From NCBI GenBank assembly GCA_913056245.1, contig CAJXME010000043.1:1-8115 (forward strand): a stretch of 8,115 bases of DNA, written 5' to 3'. The translations under genes were made by a program, and so were the position numbers. The stretch is from an uncultured Alphaproteobacteria bacterium. GTDB lineage: Bacteria > Pseudomonadota > Alphaproteobacteria > Puniceispirillales > UBA1172. Positions 1 to 6,600 of this stretch are shown here, one piece after another; the stretch's first letter is position 1, and every line of letters begins with the position of its first letter. Under the pieces are notes generated by a model that worked only from the letters and a program-made list of their open reading frames with translations, made no database searches and had not been told where the DNA came from.

Positions 1-734
1 AGGCTGTCTTGATCAACGCCATTGGGGTAGTCGCGCTTTTTAAGCCCTTCCGCCAAGCGCGTGGCTGCCGCGACTCCAAGATCGGCCATGATCAAGGCGT
101 CTTCGATATCCTCAAGATCGCTAGCGTCGAGTTTTGGTTTGCCAAAGATCGATAAACTGGCGGTGATTTTATTCGCGGATTTGCCCAGCCCATCTTTTAA
201 TTTTGAAAACCACGATTTCTTGGGGGGCTTTGCCGGCTCTTCCGATGCCGCCGGGTCTTCGTCAACCGGCGAAGGCGAAACCTCCACTGGCGTTTCGGGT
301 TGCACTTCGGTTTCAGGTTCGGCTGGACTCTTGGCTTCTGGTTCTGGCGAAGGTTCGGGTTGCGGCTCTGCTTGAATCGCTGGTTGAATCGCGGGCGCGG
401 CGAATTGCTCTTCCGACGGCGCAACCTCTTTTACCTCTTCAACCGCTTCTTCAACCGGCGGTTCAGGCTCTTTTGATGCCGCCGCATCTTCGGCTTCGAT
501 GGGTTGAGGTTTTGCTTTTTTCGGCGTCGTTTTTTTAGGGGGGGTTTTTTTGGCGGAGGATTTTTTAGCAGGTTTTGGTTTCGGCGTTTTTGGCTGGGGT
601 GAGGCTTCTGGAGTCACCTCGACCTCAGCCGCGTCCGTTGGCGCATCGTCAAGGGGGGCCGAAGGCGGGTTGGCGGGATCAATCTGATCCTCAGCCGGTT
701 TCTTTTTCTTCTTAAAAAAGTCAAACAGACCCAT
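1..734 (-). CDS. ftsY: FtsY, signal recognition particle receptor (N-terminal part; 3' end outside window)
   Basis: FtsY is the SRP receptor GTPase, which docks ribosome-SRP complexes at the inner membrane. The gene starts at ATG 734-732 (MGLFDFFKKKKK) and stays open for 244 codons to the left edge, so the GTPase G domain is not visible. Residues 1-12 form a short Phe/Lys-rich membrane-binding-like start. Residues 13-170 are a low-complexity linker: first Lys/Pro-rich (about 48-77), then Glu/Pro-rich (about 78-168). The conserved N domain begins at about residue 173 (KSWFSKLKDGLGKSANKI, then DLEDIEDALIMADLGVAAA), which is what identifies FtsY rather than Ffh. GGAG at 743-746 lies 8 nt upstream of the ATG. 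The start shares one base with the mtaB stop (TGATG), which suggests translational coupling. Identification rests on the N domain and start motif; the catalytic G motifs cannot be checked here. Confidence 0.93.
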   Translation of the reverse strand, partial: MGLFDFFKKKKKPAEDQIDPANPPSAPLDDAPTDAAEVEVTPEASPQPKTPKPKPAKKSSAKKTPPKKTTPKKAKPQPIEAEDAAASKEPEPPVEEAVEEVKEVAPSEEQFAAPAIQPAIQAEPQPEPSPEPEAKSPAEPETEVQPETPVEVSPSPVDEDPAASEEPAKPPKKSWFSKLKDGLGKSANKITASLSIFGKPKLDASDLEDIEDALIMADLGVAAATRLAEGLKKRDYPNGVDQDS

Positions 735-2008
735 CAGCGCAACTCCACATCCAGCATATTATCAACAATGCCGCGAACACGCACGGGATAAATCTGCCCT
801 GCCTGCGCGCCCTCGCTGATCAGCCGCGCTTTGGCAAATTGCGCCGTGTGACCAACGCCGCCGGTTTCCAAAAGCACCTCTTCGGTTTGCCCAAGACGGG
901 TTTGCAAAAAAGCGTGTTCCGCGTCTTTTGCCGCTTGGCGAAGATCGGCGGCGCGGGATTTAATCACCGATGCCGAGTGTTGCGGCATTCGCGCGGCGGG
1001 CGTGCCTTCCCGCGGCGAATACGGGAAAACATGAAGCCATGTCAGCCCCGCTTCAGCGATCAGTTTCAAGCTGTTGTGATGCGCCGCGTCATCTTCCGTG
1101 GGAAAGCCTGCGATCAAATCGGCGCCAAAAACCGTCTCCGGCCGGACGTCGCGCACCCGCTCGACCAGCGCGAGGACATCGCCGCGCAAATGCCGCCGCT
1201 TCATGCGCTTTAAGATCAAATCATCGCCATGCTGAACCGACAAATGCAGATGCGGCATCAACCGTTGATCTTCCGCCAGCGCCATCAATAAATCCTCATC
1301 AATCGCGGCGGGGTCAATCGAACTCATCCGCAAGCGTTTGAGGCTTGGCGCTTGGCGCAAAAGCCGCCGCACCAATTGCCCCAATCGCGGGGTGCCATCA
1401 AGGTCACCGCCCCAAGACGCCACATCAACGCCTGTGAGGACAACTTCCGCCACGCCATGATCGGCAAGGGTTTCAACTTGCCGAATGATGACCTCCATCG
1501 GCACCGAGCGATTTTGCCCACGGCCATAAGGGATGATGCAGAAGGTGCAGCGGTGATCGCATCCTTGCTGAATTTGCAAAAACGCGCGGGTATGGCCATC
1601 GAACCCTTCAAGAAGATGCGGCGCGACGTCTTCCACCGCCATAATATCGCTCACCAAGGATGGCAATTGATCATCGTTATTGCCCGCCAGCCGCGCCCAT
1701 GTCGCGACGTCGAGTTTATCGTGATTGCCGATCACCGCATCGACTTCGGGCATTCCTTGCCAAGCCGAGGGGTCGATTTGCGCGGCACAGCCCGTCACGA
1801 CAATCCGTTTATCGGGGTCTTCGCGGCGGATTTTTCGGATCATTTGACGCGCTTGCTTTTCCGCTTCAGCCGTCACGGCGCAGGTGTTGATCACCACCGC
1901 GTCCTTTAGCGCCGCCGCTTCCAGATGCCGCGCCATGACTTCGCTTTCCCAGATGTTGAGCCGGCAACCAAAGGTTTTGATCGTGGCGGCGGGAGGAGTT
2001 TTGGCCAT
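734..2008 (-). CDS. mtaB: MtaB, tRNA (t6A37) methylthiotransferase
   Basis: This radical-SAM methylthiotransferase converts t6A at position 37 of ANN-decoding tRNAs to ms2t6A. It has 424 residues, the normal length. The N-terminal UPF0004 domain carries the three auxiliary-cluster cysteines C15 (TFGCRLN), C43 (NTCAVT) and C74 (VTGCAAQ). The radical-SAM CxxxCxxC motif is at C150, C154 and C157 (GCDHRCTFCIIPYGRG). Other landmarks are VVLTGVDVASWG, MPHLHLSVQHGDD and the FGADLIAGFPTE segment. About 50 C-terminal residues look like a small TRAM-type tRNA-binding region. TFGCRLN and CIIPYGRG favour MtaB over MiaB (which has a TYGCQMN-type start) and over RimO. The ATG at 2008 is 2 nt after the dapF stop, with a rather distant AAGGG at 2020-2024. 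It ends in TGATG shared with ftsY. The dapF-mtaB-ftsY order looks like one operon. Confidence 0.95.
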   Translation of the reverse strand: MAKTPPAATIKTFGCRLNIWESEVMARHLEAAALKDAVVINTCAVTAEAEKQARQMIRKIRREDPDKRIVVTGCAAQIDPSAWQGMPEVDAVIGNHDKLDVATWARLAGNNDDQLPSLVSDIMAVEDVAPHLLEGFDGHTRAFLQIQQGCDHRCTFCIIPYGRGQNRSVPMEVIIRQVETLADHGVAEVVLTGVDVASWGGDLDGTPRLGQLVRRLLRQAPSLKRLRMSSIDPAAIDEDLLMALAEDQRLMPHLHLSVQHGDDLILKRMKRRHLRGDVLALVERVRDVRPETVFGADLIAGFPTEDDAAHHNSLKLIAEAGLTWLHVFPYSPREGTPAARMPQHSASVIKSRAADLRQAAKDAEHAFLQTRLGQTEEVLLETGGVGHTAQFAKARLISEGAQAGQIYPVRVRGIVDNMLDVELR

Positions 2009-2010
2009 GG

Positions 2011-2859
2011 CTATGCCAGCCCTTGATCATCATCAAGATCGATGCGGCCATAAAATGAAATGGTGGAGGGGCCGGTCATAATCACATGACCATCCTCGCG
2101 CCAATCGATCGACAAGCGGCCGCCATCAAGCACCACTTCCACTTGCCGCCCGGTTAATCCCGCGCGCGCCGCCGCCACCGCCGAGGCGCAAGCCCCCGTG
2201 CCGCAAGCAATCGTGATGCCACTGCCGCGTTCCCAAACCCGCATCCTGATCACATCCTGATCAAGGCGTGAGATAAATTCGATATTCGCGCGTTCTGGAA
2301 AAAACTCGTGATGCTCTAAAATCGGGCCAATCGCCGCCAGATCAATCGCCTCCGCATCATCGACAATATGCACCGCGTGCGGGTTGCCCATATTGACGGT
2401 GATCGCCGGCGGCAGGTTGGGGCGGCCCAAATCAACCGCCATGGTATCCATCGCTTGAGCCAAGGGAATATCCGCCCAATCCAGTTTCGCGATGCCCATA
2501 TCAATCGACACATCATCGCCGAGACGGCGGGCGTGGATCAACCCGCCTTTGGTGGAAATGGCCAGTTCATCTGCATCGGTTTCCGCCATCACCAAATCAG
2601 CAACACAGCGGCTGCCATTGCCGCAAGCCTTGGCTTCACTGCCATCGCTGTTCAAAATCAGCATGGTGATATCCGCCTCAGGCACATCCGCGGAAGCAAT
2701 GATCAGAATTTGATCACAGCCAATGCCAAAATGCCGATCCGCCAGATGCCGCGCTTGATCTTGAGACAAAACAAGCCCTGCCGCGCTGCCGCCAGGGCGC
2801 GCGTCCAAAACGACAAAATCATTGCCGATGCCGTGCATTTTCACAAAATCAAGTTCCAT
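2011..2859 (-). CDS. dapF: DapF, diaminopimelate epimerase
   Basis: DapF is a PLP-independent cytoplasmic epimerase that interconverts LL- and meso-diaminopimelate, the last step before meso-DAP enters peptidoglycan or is decarboxylated to lysine. The 282-residue length is typical. The start MELDFVKMHGIGNDFVVLD contains the conserved MHGxGNDF motif. The two catalytic cysteines, which act as a thiolate/thiol pair, are C79 (KACGNGSRC) and C219 (IACGTGACAS). NMGNPHAV at about 156-163 and ERGSGIT at about 210-216 complete the substrate loops. No alternative start lies between the upstream in-frame stop and ATG 2859. No convincing Shine-Dalgarno is seen before it; a direct repeat acgccg-atat-acgccg (2861-2876) occupies that position. 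It is separated from xth by 71 nt and from mtaB by 2 nt. No residue is missing and the gene looks fully functional. Confidence 0.97.
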   Translation of the reverse strand: MELDFVKMHGIGNDFVVLDARPGGSAAGLVLSQDQARHLADRHFGIGCDQILIIASADVPEADITMLILNSDGSEAKACGNGSRCVADLVMAETDADELAISTKGGLIHARRLGDDVSIDMGIAKLDWADIPLAQAMDTMAVDLGRPNLPPAITVNMGNPHAVHIVDDAEAIDLAAIGPILEHHEFFPERANIEFISRLDQDVIRMRVWERGSGITIACGTGACASAVAAARAGLTGRQVEVVLDGGRLSIDWREDGHVIMTGPSTISFYGRIDLDDDQGLA

Positions 2860-2930
2860 GACGCCGATATACGCCGTTTTATCGCTTTTGGGAAGGGTTG
2901 AGCCGTTTGACGGTGATCACAAGATGGTCA
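2860..2930 (-). other. 71-nt xth-dapF spacer, no clear promoter
   Basis: The spacer contains an 8-bp palindrome GTGATCAC (2913-2920) and, immediately before the dapF ATG, the hexamer acgccg twice with exactly 10 bp between starts (2861-2866 and 2871-2876). I could not place a convincing -35/-10 pair or a Shine-Dalgarno for dapF, nor a terminator for xth. Confidence 0.4.
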
Positions 2931-3716
2931 TCAGGAGGGCTGCATTTCCATCACCACCGGCGCGTGATCCGAGGGTTGCGGCCAGCCGCGCACTTCACGC
3001 AAGACGGTGGCGGCTTTGATTTGATCCCGCAAGGGTGTCGTGACCCAAATATGATCAAGGCGGCGGCCTTTATCGGCGGCATCCCAATCCCGGGCGCGAT
3101 AAGACCACCAAGAATACAAAAGCCCTTCTGGAATCATCTGCCGCACCGCGTCTTGCCAACCGCCCGCCGCCATGACCGCGTTAAGCCCATCGGTTTCCAC
3201 CGGCGTGTGGCTGATGATTTTGAGCAATTGTTTATGCGACCAGACGTCATCGTCACGCGGCGCGATATTGAGATCACCCACCAGCACCGCGCGTTGATCC
3301 GCCTGATCCCGCGACCATTCCTCCAATTCTTTGAGGAATTCGAGTTTATGGGCAAATTTATCATTGGTCGCAGGATCGGGAACATCGCCCCCCGCGGGAA
3401 TATAAAAATTATGGATCGAAATGCCGTTTTCGAGTGTTGCCGCCAAATGCCGACAATCTTGCCGCCCCACCCAATTGAGATGACGGATATCATAAAGCGG
3501 TTGCCGCGCCAGTATCGCCATGCCGTTATAGCCTTTTTCGCCGCGGATCGCGCGATGGGCATAGCCAGCCTCGTCAAACGCGTCATGGGGGAAATGATCA
3601 TCGGGGCATTTGGTTTCCTGCAAGCAAAGGATATCGGGTTGCTGCTGCGCCAGCAAATCCAAAACCAGCGGCAAGCGCAAGCGCACCGAATTAATATTCC
3701 AAGTGATGATTTTCAT
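2931..3716 (-). CDS. xth: Exodeoxyribonuclease III (AP endonuclease)
   Basis: This Mg2+-dependent AP endonuclease and 3'-5' exonuclease of the EEP (exonuclease-endonuclease-phosphatase) fold acts in base-excision repair. It has 261 residues, close to the family norm. Visible active-site motifs are N7 in MKIITWNINS, the metal-binding E34 (CLQETKCP), KGYNGMAILAR at about 61-71, Y105 (HNFYIPAGG), D148/N150 (VGDLNIAP), RRLDHIW at about 218-224, and the terminal D250-H251 pair (SDHAPVVME). The ATG at 3716 is well supported by AAAGGAAA (3721-3728), placing AAGGA 6 nt upstream of the start. xth next to lolA and ftsK is a common alphaproteobacterial arrangement; here the flavoprotein gene separates it from lolA by about 2.1 kb. 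It may be read through from upstream or use its own weak signals; I see no clear promoter in the 68-nt gap before it. Confidence 0.96.
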   Translation of the reverse strand: MKIITWNINSVRLRLPLVLDLLAQQQPDILCLQETKCPDDHFPHDAFDEAGYAHRAIRGEKGYNGMAILARQPLYDIRHLNWVGRQDCRHLAATLENGISIHNFYIPAGGDVPDPATNDKFAHKLEFLKELEEWSRDQADQRAVLVGDLNIAPRDDDVWSHKQLLKIISHTPVETDGLNAVMAAGGWQDAVRQMIPEGLLYSWWSYRARDWDAADKGRRLDHIWVTTPLRDQIKAATVLREVRGWPQPSDHAPVVMEMQPS

Positions 3717-3749
3717 CGCGTTTCCTTTATGGGCAGAGGCAGAAGCATG

Positions 3750-3779
3750 AGCGGCGCAGCAGGCGAATCAGCCGCCGCT
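3750..3779 (-). other. Inverted repeat in the gap after the flavoprotein gene
   Basis: A perfect 7-bp inverted repeat (agcggcg at 3750-3756 and cgccgct at 3773-3779) with a 16-nt loop begins a few bases after the flavoprotein stop codon at 3785-3787. It could fold in the transcript. No T-run follows it in the direction of transcription, so it is not a textbook intrinsic terminator. The rest of the 68-nt gap holds only the xth Shine-Dalgarno. Confidence 0.35.
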
Positions 3780-3784
3780 TAACG

Positions 3785-5824
3785 TTAGATATGGGCGCAA
3801 ATCCGCAGCGCATCAAGCATGGCGCAATGAATATCGCGGCTCCCCACCACATCACCAATGCGGTAAAGGTGGTAGCCGTCCCCGTCATGTTGCGGTTGCG
3901 GCGCGCCCTCGGCCATGGCGTCCAAATCCACCACCCCATGATTGAGCGCGTCCTCTTTGAGCGCGTAAAAACTTTCATCATTGGGCAGGGTGCCCGCTTC
4001 CACGACAATGTGATCGTAAATCTCTTGGGTGGTGGCCGCCGTGTGCATATTGCGGAAGGTGACTTCGACTTGATTGCCCTTGCGATGGGCGGCCAAGACC
4101 TCATGATCGGGACGCATCACGACGCCGCGTTCATAAAACCGCTTCATAAAGGGCGACATTTCAAGCCGCATCGCCTCCATGCCGATATGCGCGTCTTGCG
4201 TGTTGAGCGTCACCGCCGCGCCTTTTTCCGACAAGTAATCCGCCGCCGCCATGGCGACATTCTTGCCCGTTTGATCATGGATCAACACTTTGCCTTCGGG
4301 CAGCGCCATCCCCGATAACACATCCCAAGTCGAAAGGATATTGGCATCGCCCTCAACCCAATCGGTATGCGGCAAGCCGCCCGTGGCGATAATCACCACA
4401 TCAGGGTTTTCAGCGCGGATCATGGCGTCATCGGCATAATGCTGATAGCGGATATCAACCCCCAAATGCTCGCATTCCCGCGCCAGCCAATCAACGATGC
4501 TGTTCAAGTCTTTGCGCCAAGAAAGTTTGCCCGCCAATAAGACTTGCCCCCCTAATTTATCGGAGGCTTCAAACAGCACCACGTCATGGCCGCGAGACGC
4601 GGTGATGCGCGCGGCTTCAAGCCCCGCAGGACCGCCGCCAACCACGACAACTTTTTTGCCTGGCTTTTCGCTTGGGGCAATCACATGAGGCAATTGGCCT
4701 TCGCGCGCTGTCGCTGGGTTCTGGATGCAATACCCGTAATTCGAGCAATAGGTCGAGCCCACGCAAGTCCGGATGCGATCTTCTTCGCCGCGCTCCAATT
4801 TGGCGACAATATAAGGGTCAGCGATATGGCCACGGGTCATCCCCACCACATCAACCACGCCTTCAGCGATGGCAAATCGCGCCGTGGACAGATCATTGAC
4901 GCGGGTGGCGTGAAGCACGGGCAGGCCAATCGCTTCTTTGAACCGCCCCGCTTGTTCAAGATAAGGCGAGAGCGGCGCCGCCATCCCCGGCATATAATTG
5001 GTCAGCCGCGGCAAACTATCGATCTTGCCCGATACAAGATTGAGAAAATCGATGACGCCATCATCTTTTAAGCGTTGAGCAATCGCCATGTTATCGGCTT
5101 CCGAAAGACCCGATTGATCATGGTCATGTTCGGTCATGGTCATGCGCACCCCTAGGGCAAAGCCATCACCGACTTCTTTGCGCATCGCTTCAAACACCAT
5201 GCGGCTGAACCGCATACGGTTATCAAGCGAGCCGCCATATTGATCGGTGCGCTGGTTGGTGCTGGGCGACCAGAATTGATCCATCAAATGCCCAGAGGCG
5301 ATCACCTCCAGCCCGTCTAAGCCGCCATCCCGACACCGCCGTGCGGCTTGGGCAAAATCCGCCACAATCCGAAAGATATCTTCTTCATCCATGGCGCGCG
5401 GAAAACCGCGATGCAGGGTTTCGCGATTGGCCGATGGCGCGACCATGGGCAACCATTCGCCCGCATTAGCGTTGGTGCGGCGCCCAAGATGGGTGATCTG
5501 CGTCATCAAGGCCGCGCCATGCTGGTGATAAAACCCTGAGAGTTTTTCAAAGAACGGGACAATCTTATCATTGATGATCAATTGATCAAAGACCGGCGCC
5601 GTATCCGCCGACACTGTGCCAGAACCGCCAACAAAAGACAGGCCAATGCCGCCTTTGGCTTTTTCCATTTGATAATACAACGTGGTATCCGTGGCGCGGC
5701 CATGATTGGCGTGGCTGAGGGCATGACCTGTGCTGAAAATACGGTTTTTAAGGGTCACGGGCCCCAATTGATAAGGCGTCAGCAACGGGTCTTTGGATTG
5801 GCAGGGATCGGTGGCAACCATCAT
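3785..5824 (-). CDS. DgcA/TMADH-like FMN-FAD oxidoreductase (NADH:flavin oxidoreductase / Old Yellow Enzyme type)
   Basis: This is a 679-residue two-part flavoprotein. Residues about 12-350 form an Old Yellow Enzyme TIM barrel that would bind FMN: LKNRIFSTGHALSH (25-38), QITHLGRR (109-116), H179 in SGHLMDQFWSPSTNQRTDQYGGS, and DVVGMTRGHIADP (325-337). A cysteine segment follows (C354, C360, C366). Residues about 390-679 form a FAD/NAD(P)-type Rossmann region with GGGPAG (396-401), ATGG (480-483) and a closing YRIGDVVGSRDIHCAMLDALRIC. This layout is shared by trimethylamine and histamine dehydrogenases, 2,4-dienoyl-CoA reductase and the dimethylglycine demethylation protein DgcA. From memory, the long HGAALMTQITHLGRR stretch and the C-terminal end are closest to DgcA-type proteins. 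The position of TMADH Cys30, which is covalently linked to FMN, aligns by eye with A35, so FMN is probably non-covalent. The substrate is unknown; a methylated amine or N-methyl amino acid is an inference. It stands alone in a housekeeping cluster, with 71-nt and 68-nt flanks. Confidence 0.85.
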   Translation of the reverse strand: MMVATDPCQSKDPLLTPYQLGPVTLKNRIFSTGHALSHANHGRATDTTLYYQMEKAKGGIGLSFVGGSGTVSADTAPVFDQLIINDKIVPFFEKLSGFYHQHGAALMTQITHLGRRTNANAGEWLPMVAPSANRETLHRGFPRAMDEEDIFRIVADFAQAARRCRDGGLDGLEVIASGHLMDQFWSPSTNQRTDQYGGSLDNRMRFSRMVFEAMRKEVGDGFALGVRMTMTEHDHDQSGLSEADNMAIAQRLKDDGVIDFLNLVSGKIDSLPRLTNYMPGMAAPLSPYLEQAGRFKEAIGLPVLHATRVNDLSTARFAIAEGVVDVVGMTRGHIADPYIVAKLERGEEDRIRTCVGSTYCSNYGYCIQNPATAREGQLPHVIAPSEKPGKKVVVVGGGPAGLEAARITASRGHDVVLFEASDKLGGQVLLAGKLSWRKDLNSIVDWLARECEHLGVDIRYQHYADDAMIRAENPDVVIIATGGLPHTDWVEGDANILSTWDVLSGMALPEGKVLIHDQTGKNVAMAAADYLSEKGAAVTLNTQDAHIGMEAMRLEMSPFMKRFYERGVVMRPDHEVLAAHRKGNQVEVTFRNMHTAATTQEIYDHIVVEAGTLPNDESFYALKEDALNHGVVDLDAMAEGAPQPQHDGDGYHLYRIGDVVGSRDIHCAMLDALRICAHI

Positions 5825-5832
5825 CTTTTCCT
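5819..5832 (-). promoter_or_regulatory. Shine-Dalgarno and tandem ATG start of the flavoprotein gene
   Basis: AGGA (5829-5832) precedes two consecutive ATG codons at 5822-5824 and 5819-5821. The distance is 4 nt to the first and 7 nt to the second, so the second Met may be the main start and the protein would be 678 residues. The difference is one residue. Confidence 0.55.
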
Positions 5833-5895
5833 AATAATTTAGAACAGTATGAGGCTAACTTGGCCATGTCTTCAAGACTAATATTGTCGACCAGA
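5825..5895 (-). promoter_or_regulatory. 71-nt gap with possible promoter for the flavoprotein gene
   Basis: This is the spacer between the lolA stop and the flavoprotein start, AT-richer by eye than the coding DNA. On the minus strand there is a TTGAAG (5870-5875) and, 18 nt further on, CATACT (5846-5851), which matches TATAAT at four of six positions. It would give an RNA starting roughly 15 to 20 nt before the ATG. The match is only moderate and alphaproteobacterial promoters vary, so this is a suggestion. No terminator-like hairpin with a T-run is seen behind lolA. Confidence 0.3.
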
Positions 5896-6600
5896 TCAAT
5901 TGCCGTTCTGATCGGGATAATTGGTCGGCACAAATAATGACGCTGGCAAATCAATTCCTTTGACGGGATTGGATAAAAACACGCTGGTGGTAATTCCATT
6001 GGCATCGGTGATCACCCAACGCCGCAATTCAAACGGTTTTTCATCAAATTCAAAAACGATCCGTCCCGCCGCTTCGCCGTCATCTTGTTCGATAATCACG
6101 CTGGTGATGCCATCTTGACTGCTGGTGGTGGTTTTCACCTCTGGGCGGCGCAGACGGACATTTTCGCTCAAAATCAAGCGCAAGGGGGTTTCAGAGACAG
6201 GATAACTGACCACTTCTTGGCGATCCGCGTCATCGACATGCAGCCAAGTCTTGGTGGTGATAAGCGTGATCGGCACAGGGTCATCGTAATCAAAGCGGCT
6301 GCGATAGGGGCGGCGCAATAAAAACGTGCCTTTAGCGCTGGAGCCATCGGAAGACACTTGCGTGAAAGACGCTTGAAAGGTGGTGAGCCGATTAAACCAC
6401 GCCTCTGCTTTTTGAATCGTATCCGCCGAAGCCGGGCGCAACCCCAGCGCCTGCGCCAAGAGCACGATGGCGAAGATATAAAGAAGCGGGCCAAAAGCCG
6501 CTTTGATCAAACACCATCGCGATGGCCGCTGACATTCGCCACCAGTTTCGCTTGTCTTGAATTCTTGAGGCTTAAATTCTTGAGGTTTAATGGTGGTCAT
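5896..6600 (-). CDS. lolA: LolA, outer-membrane lipoprotein carrier protein
   Basis: LolA is the periplasmic chaperone that takes lipoproteins from the LolCDE complex to the outer-membrane acceptor. It has 234 residues. A hydrophobic segment (about 34-54, [20 protein letters not shown]) and PASA before D60 mark a signal peptide with likely cleavage after A59. The mature part shows the family pattern: [33 protein letters not shown] (an RPxRxRFxY motif), a strand with [19 protein letters not shown], and a C-terminal [10 protein letters not shown]. The first 30 residues before the hydrophobic core are unusually long for a signal peptide and include a duplicated KPQEF. ATG 6600 is supported by GAGGTG at 6608-6613, 7 nt upstream, and overlaps the end of ftsK by 14 nt. 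A TTG at residue 31 is an alternative start that would give a conventional signal peptide, but I see no reason to prefer it. The ftsK-lolA pairing is typical of alphaproteobacteria. Confidence 0.92.
   Translation of the reverse strand: MTTIKPQEFKPQEFKTSETGGECQRPSRWCLIKAAFGPLLYIFAIVLLAQALGLRPASADTIQKAEAWFNRLTTFQASFTQVSSDGSSAKGTFLLRRPYRSRFDYDDPVPITLITTKTWLHVDDADRQEVVSYPVSETPLRLILSENVRLRRPEVKTTTSSQDGITSVIIEQDDGEAAGRIVFEFDEKPFELRRWVITDANGITTSVFLSNPVKGIDLPASLFVPTNYPDQNGN
6556..6585 (-). repeat. 15-bp tandem duplication in the 5' end of lolA
   Basis: Two adjacent 15-bp units, cttgaattcttgagg (6556-6570) and cttaaattcttgagg (6571-6585), differ at a single base. Read on the minus strand they encode KPQEF twice in frame, just after the lolA start codon and just outside the ftsK coding end. 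The first unit in reading order abuts the ftsK stop codon. Confidence 0.9.

Noticed and set aside
61..538. Plus-strand frames and a 75-codon minus-strand frame across the ftsY linker
   Set aside because: They come from low-complexity Pro/Glu/Lys coding sequence read in the wrong frame; the real frame runs unbroken from the ATG at 734 into the FtsY N domain.
1352..1909. 185-codon plus-strand frame opposite mtaB
   Set aside because: It lies wholly within mtaB, whose catalytic cysteines are all intact; no independent start signal or recognisable domain.
2898..3782. 294-codon open frame on the plus strand opposite xth
   Set aside because: It mirrors the conserved xth gene almost end to end, its product is rich in Arg, His and Ile with no recognisable motif, and such antisense frames are common opposite GC-rich coding DNA.
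3791..4318. 175-codon plus-strand frame opposite the flavoprotein C-terminus
   Set aside because: Antisense shadow; the minus-strand product in this interval has clear family motifs.
4725..4770. Frameshift or damage as the cause of the unusual cysteine segment
   Set aside because: The frame and family motifs are intact on both sides (DVVGMTRGHIADP before, CIQNPAT and GGGPAG after), so it reads as a genuine in-frame loop difference.
5748..6005. 85-codon minus-strand frame spanning the lolA-flavoprotein gap
   Set aside because: It overlaps the ends of two well-supported genes in another frame and has no family resemblance; the open gap is short enough to be chance.
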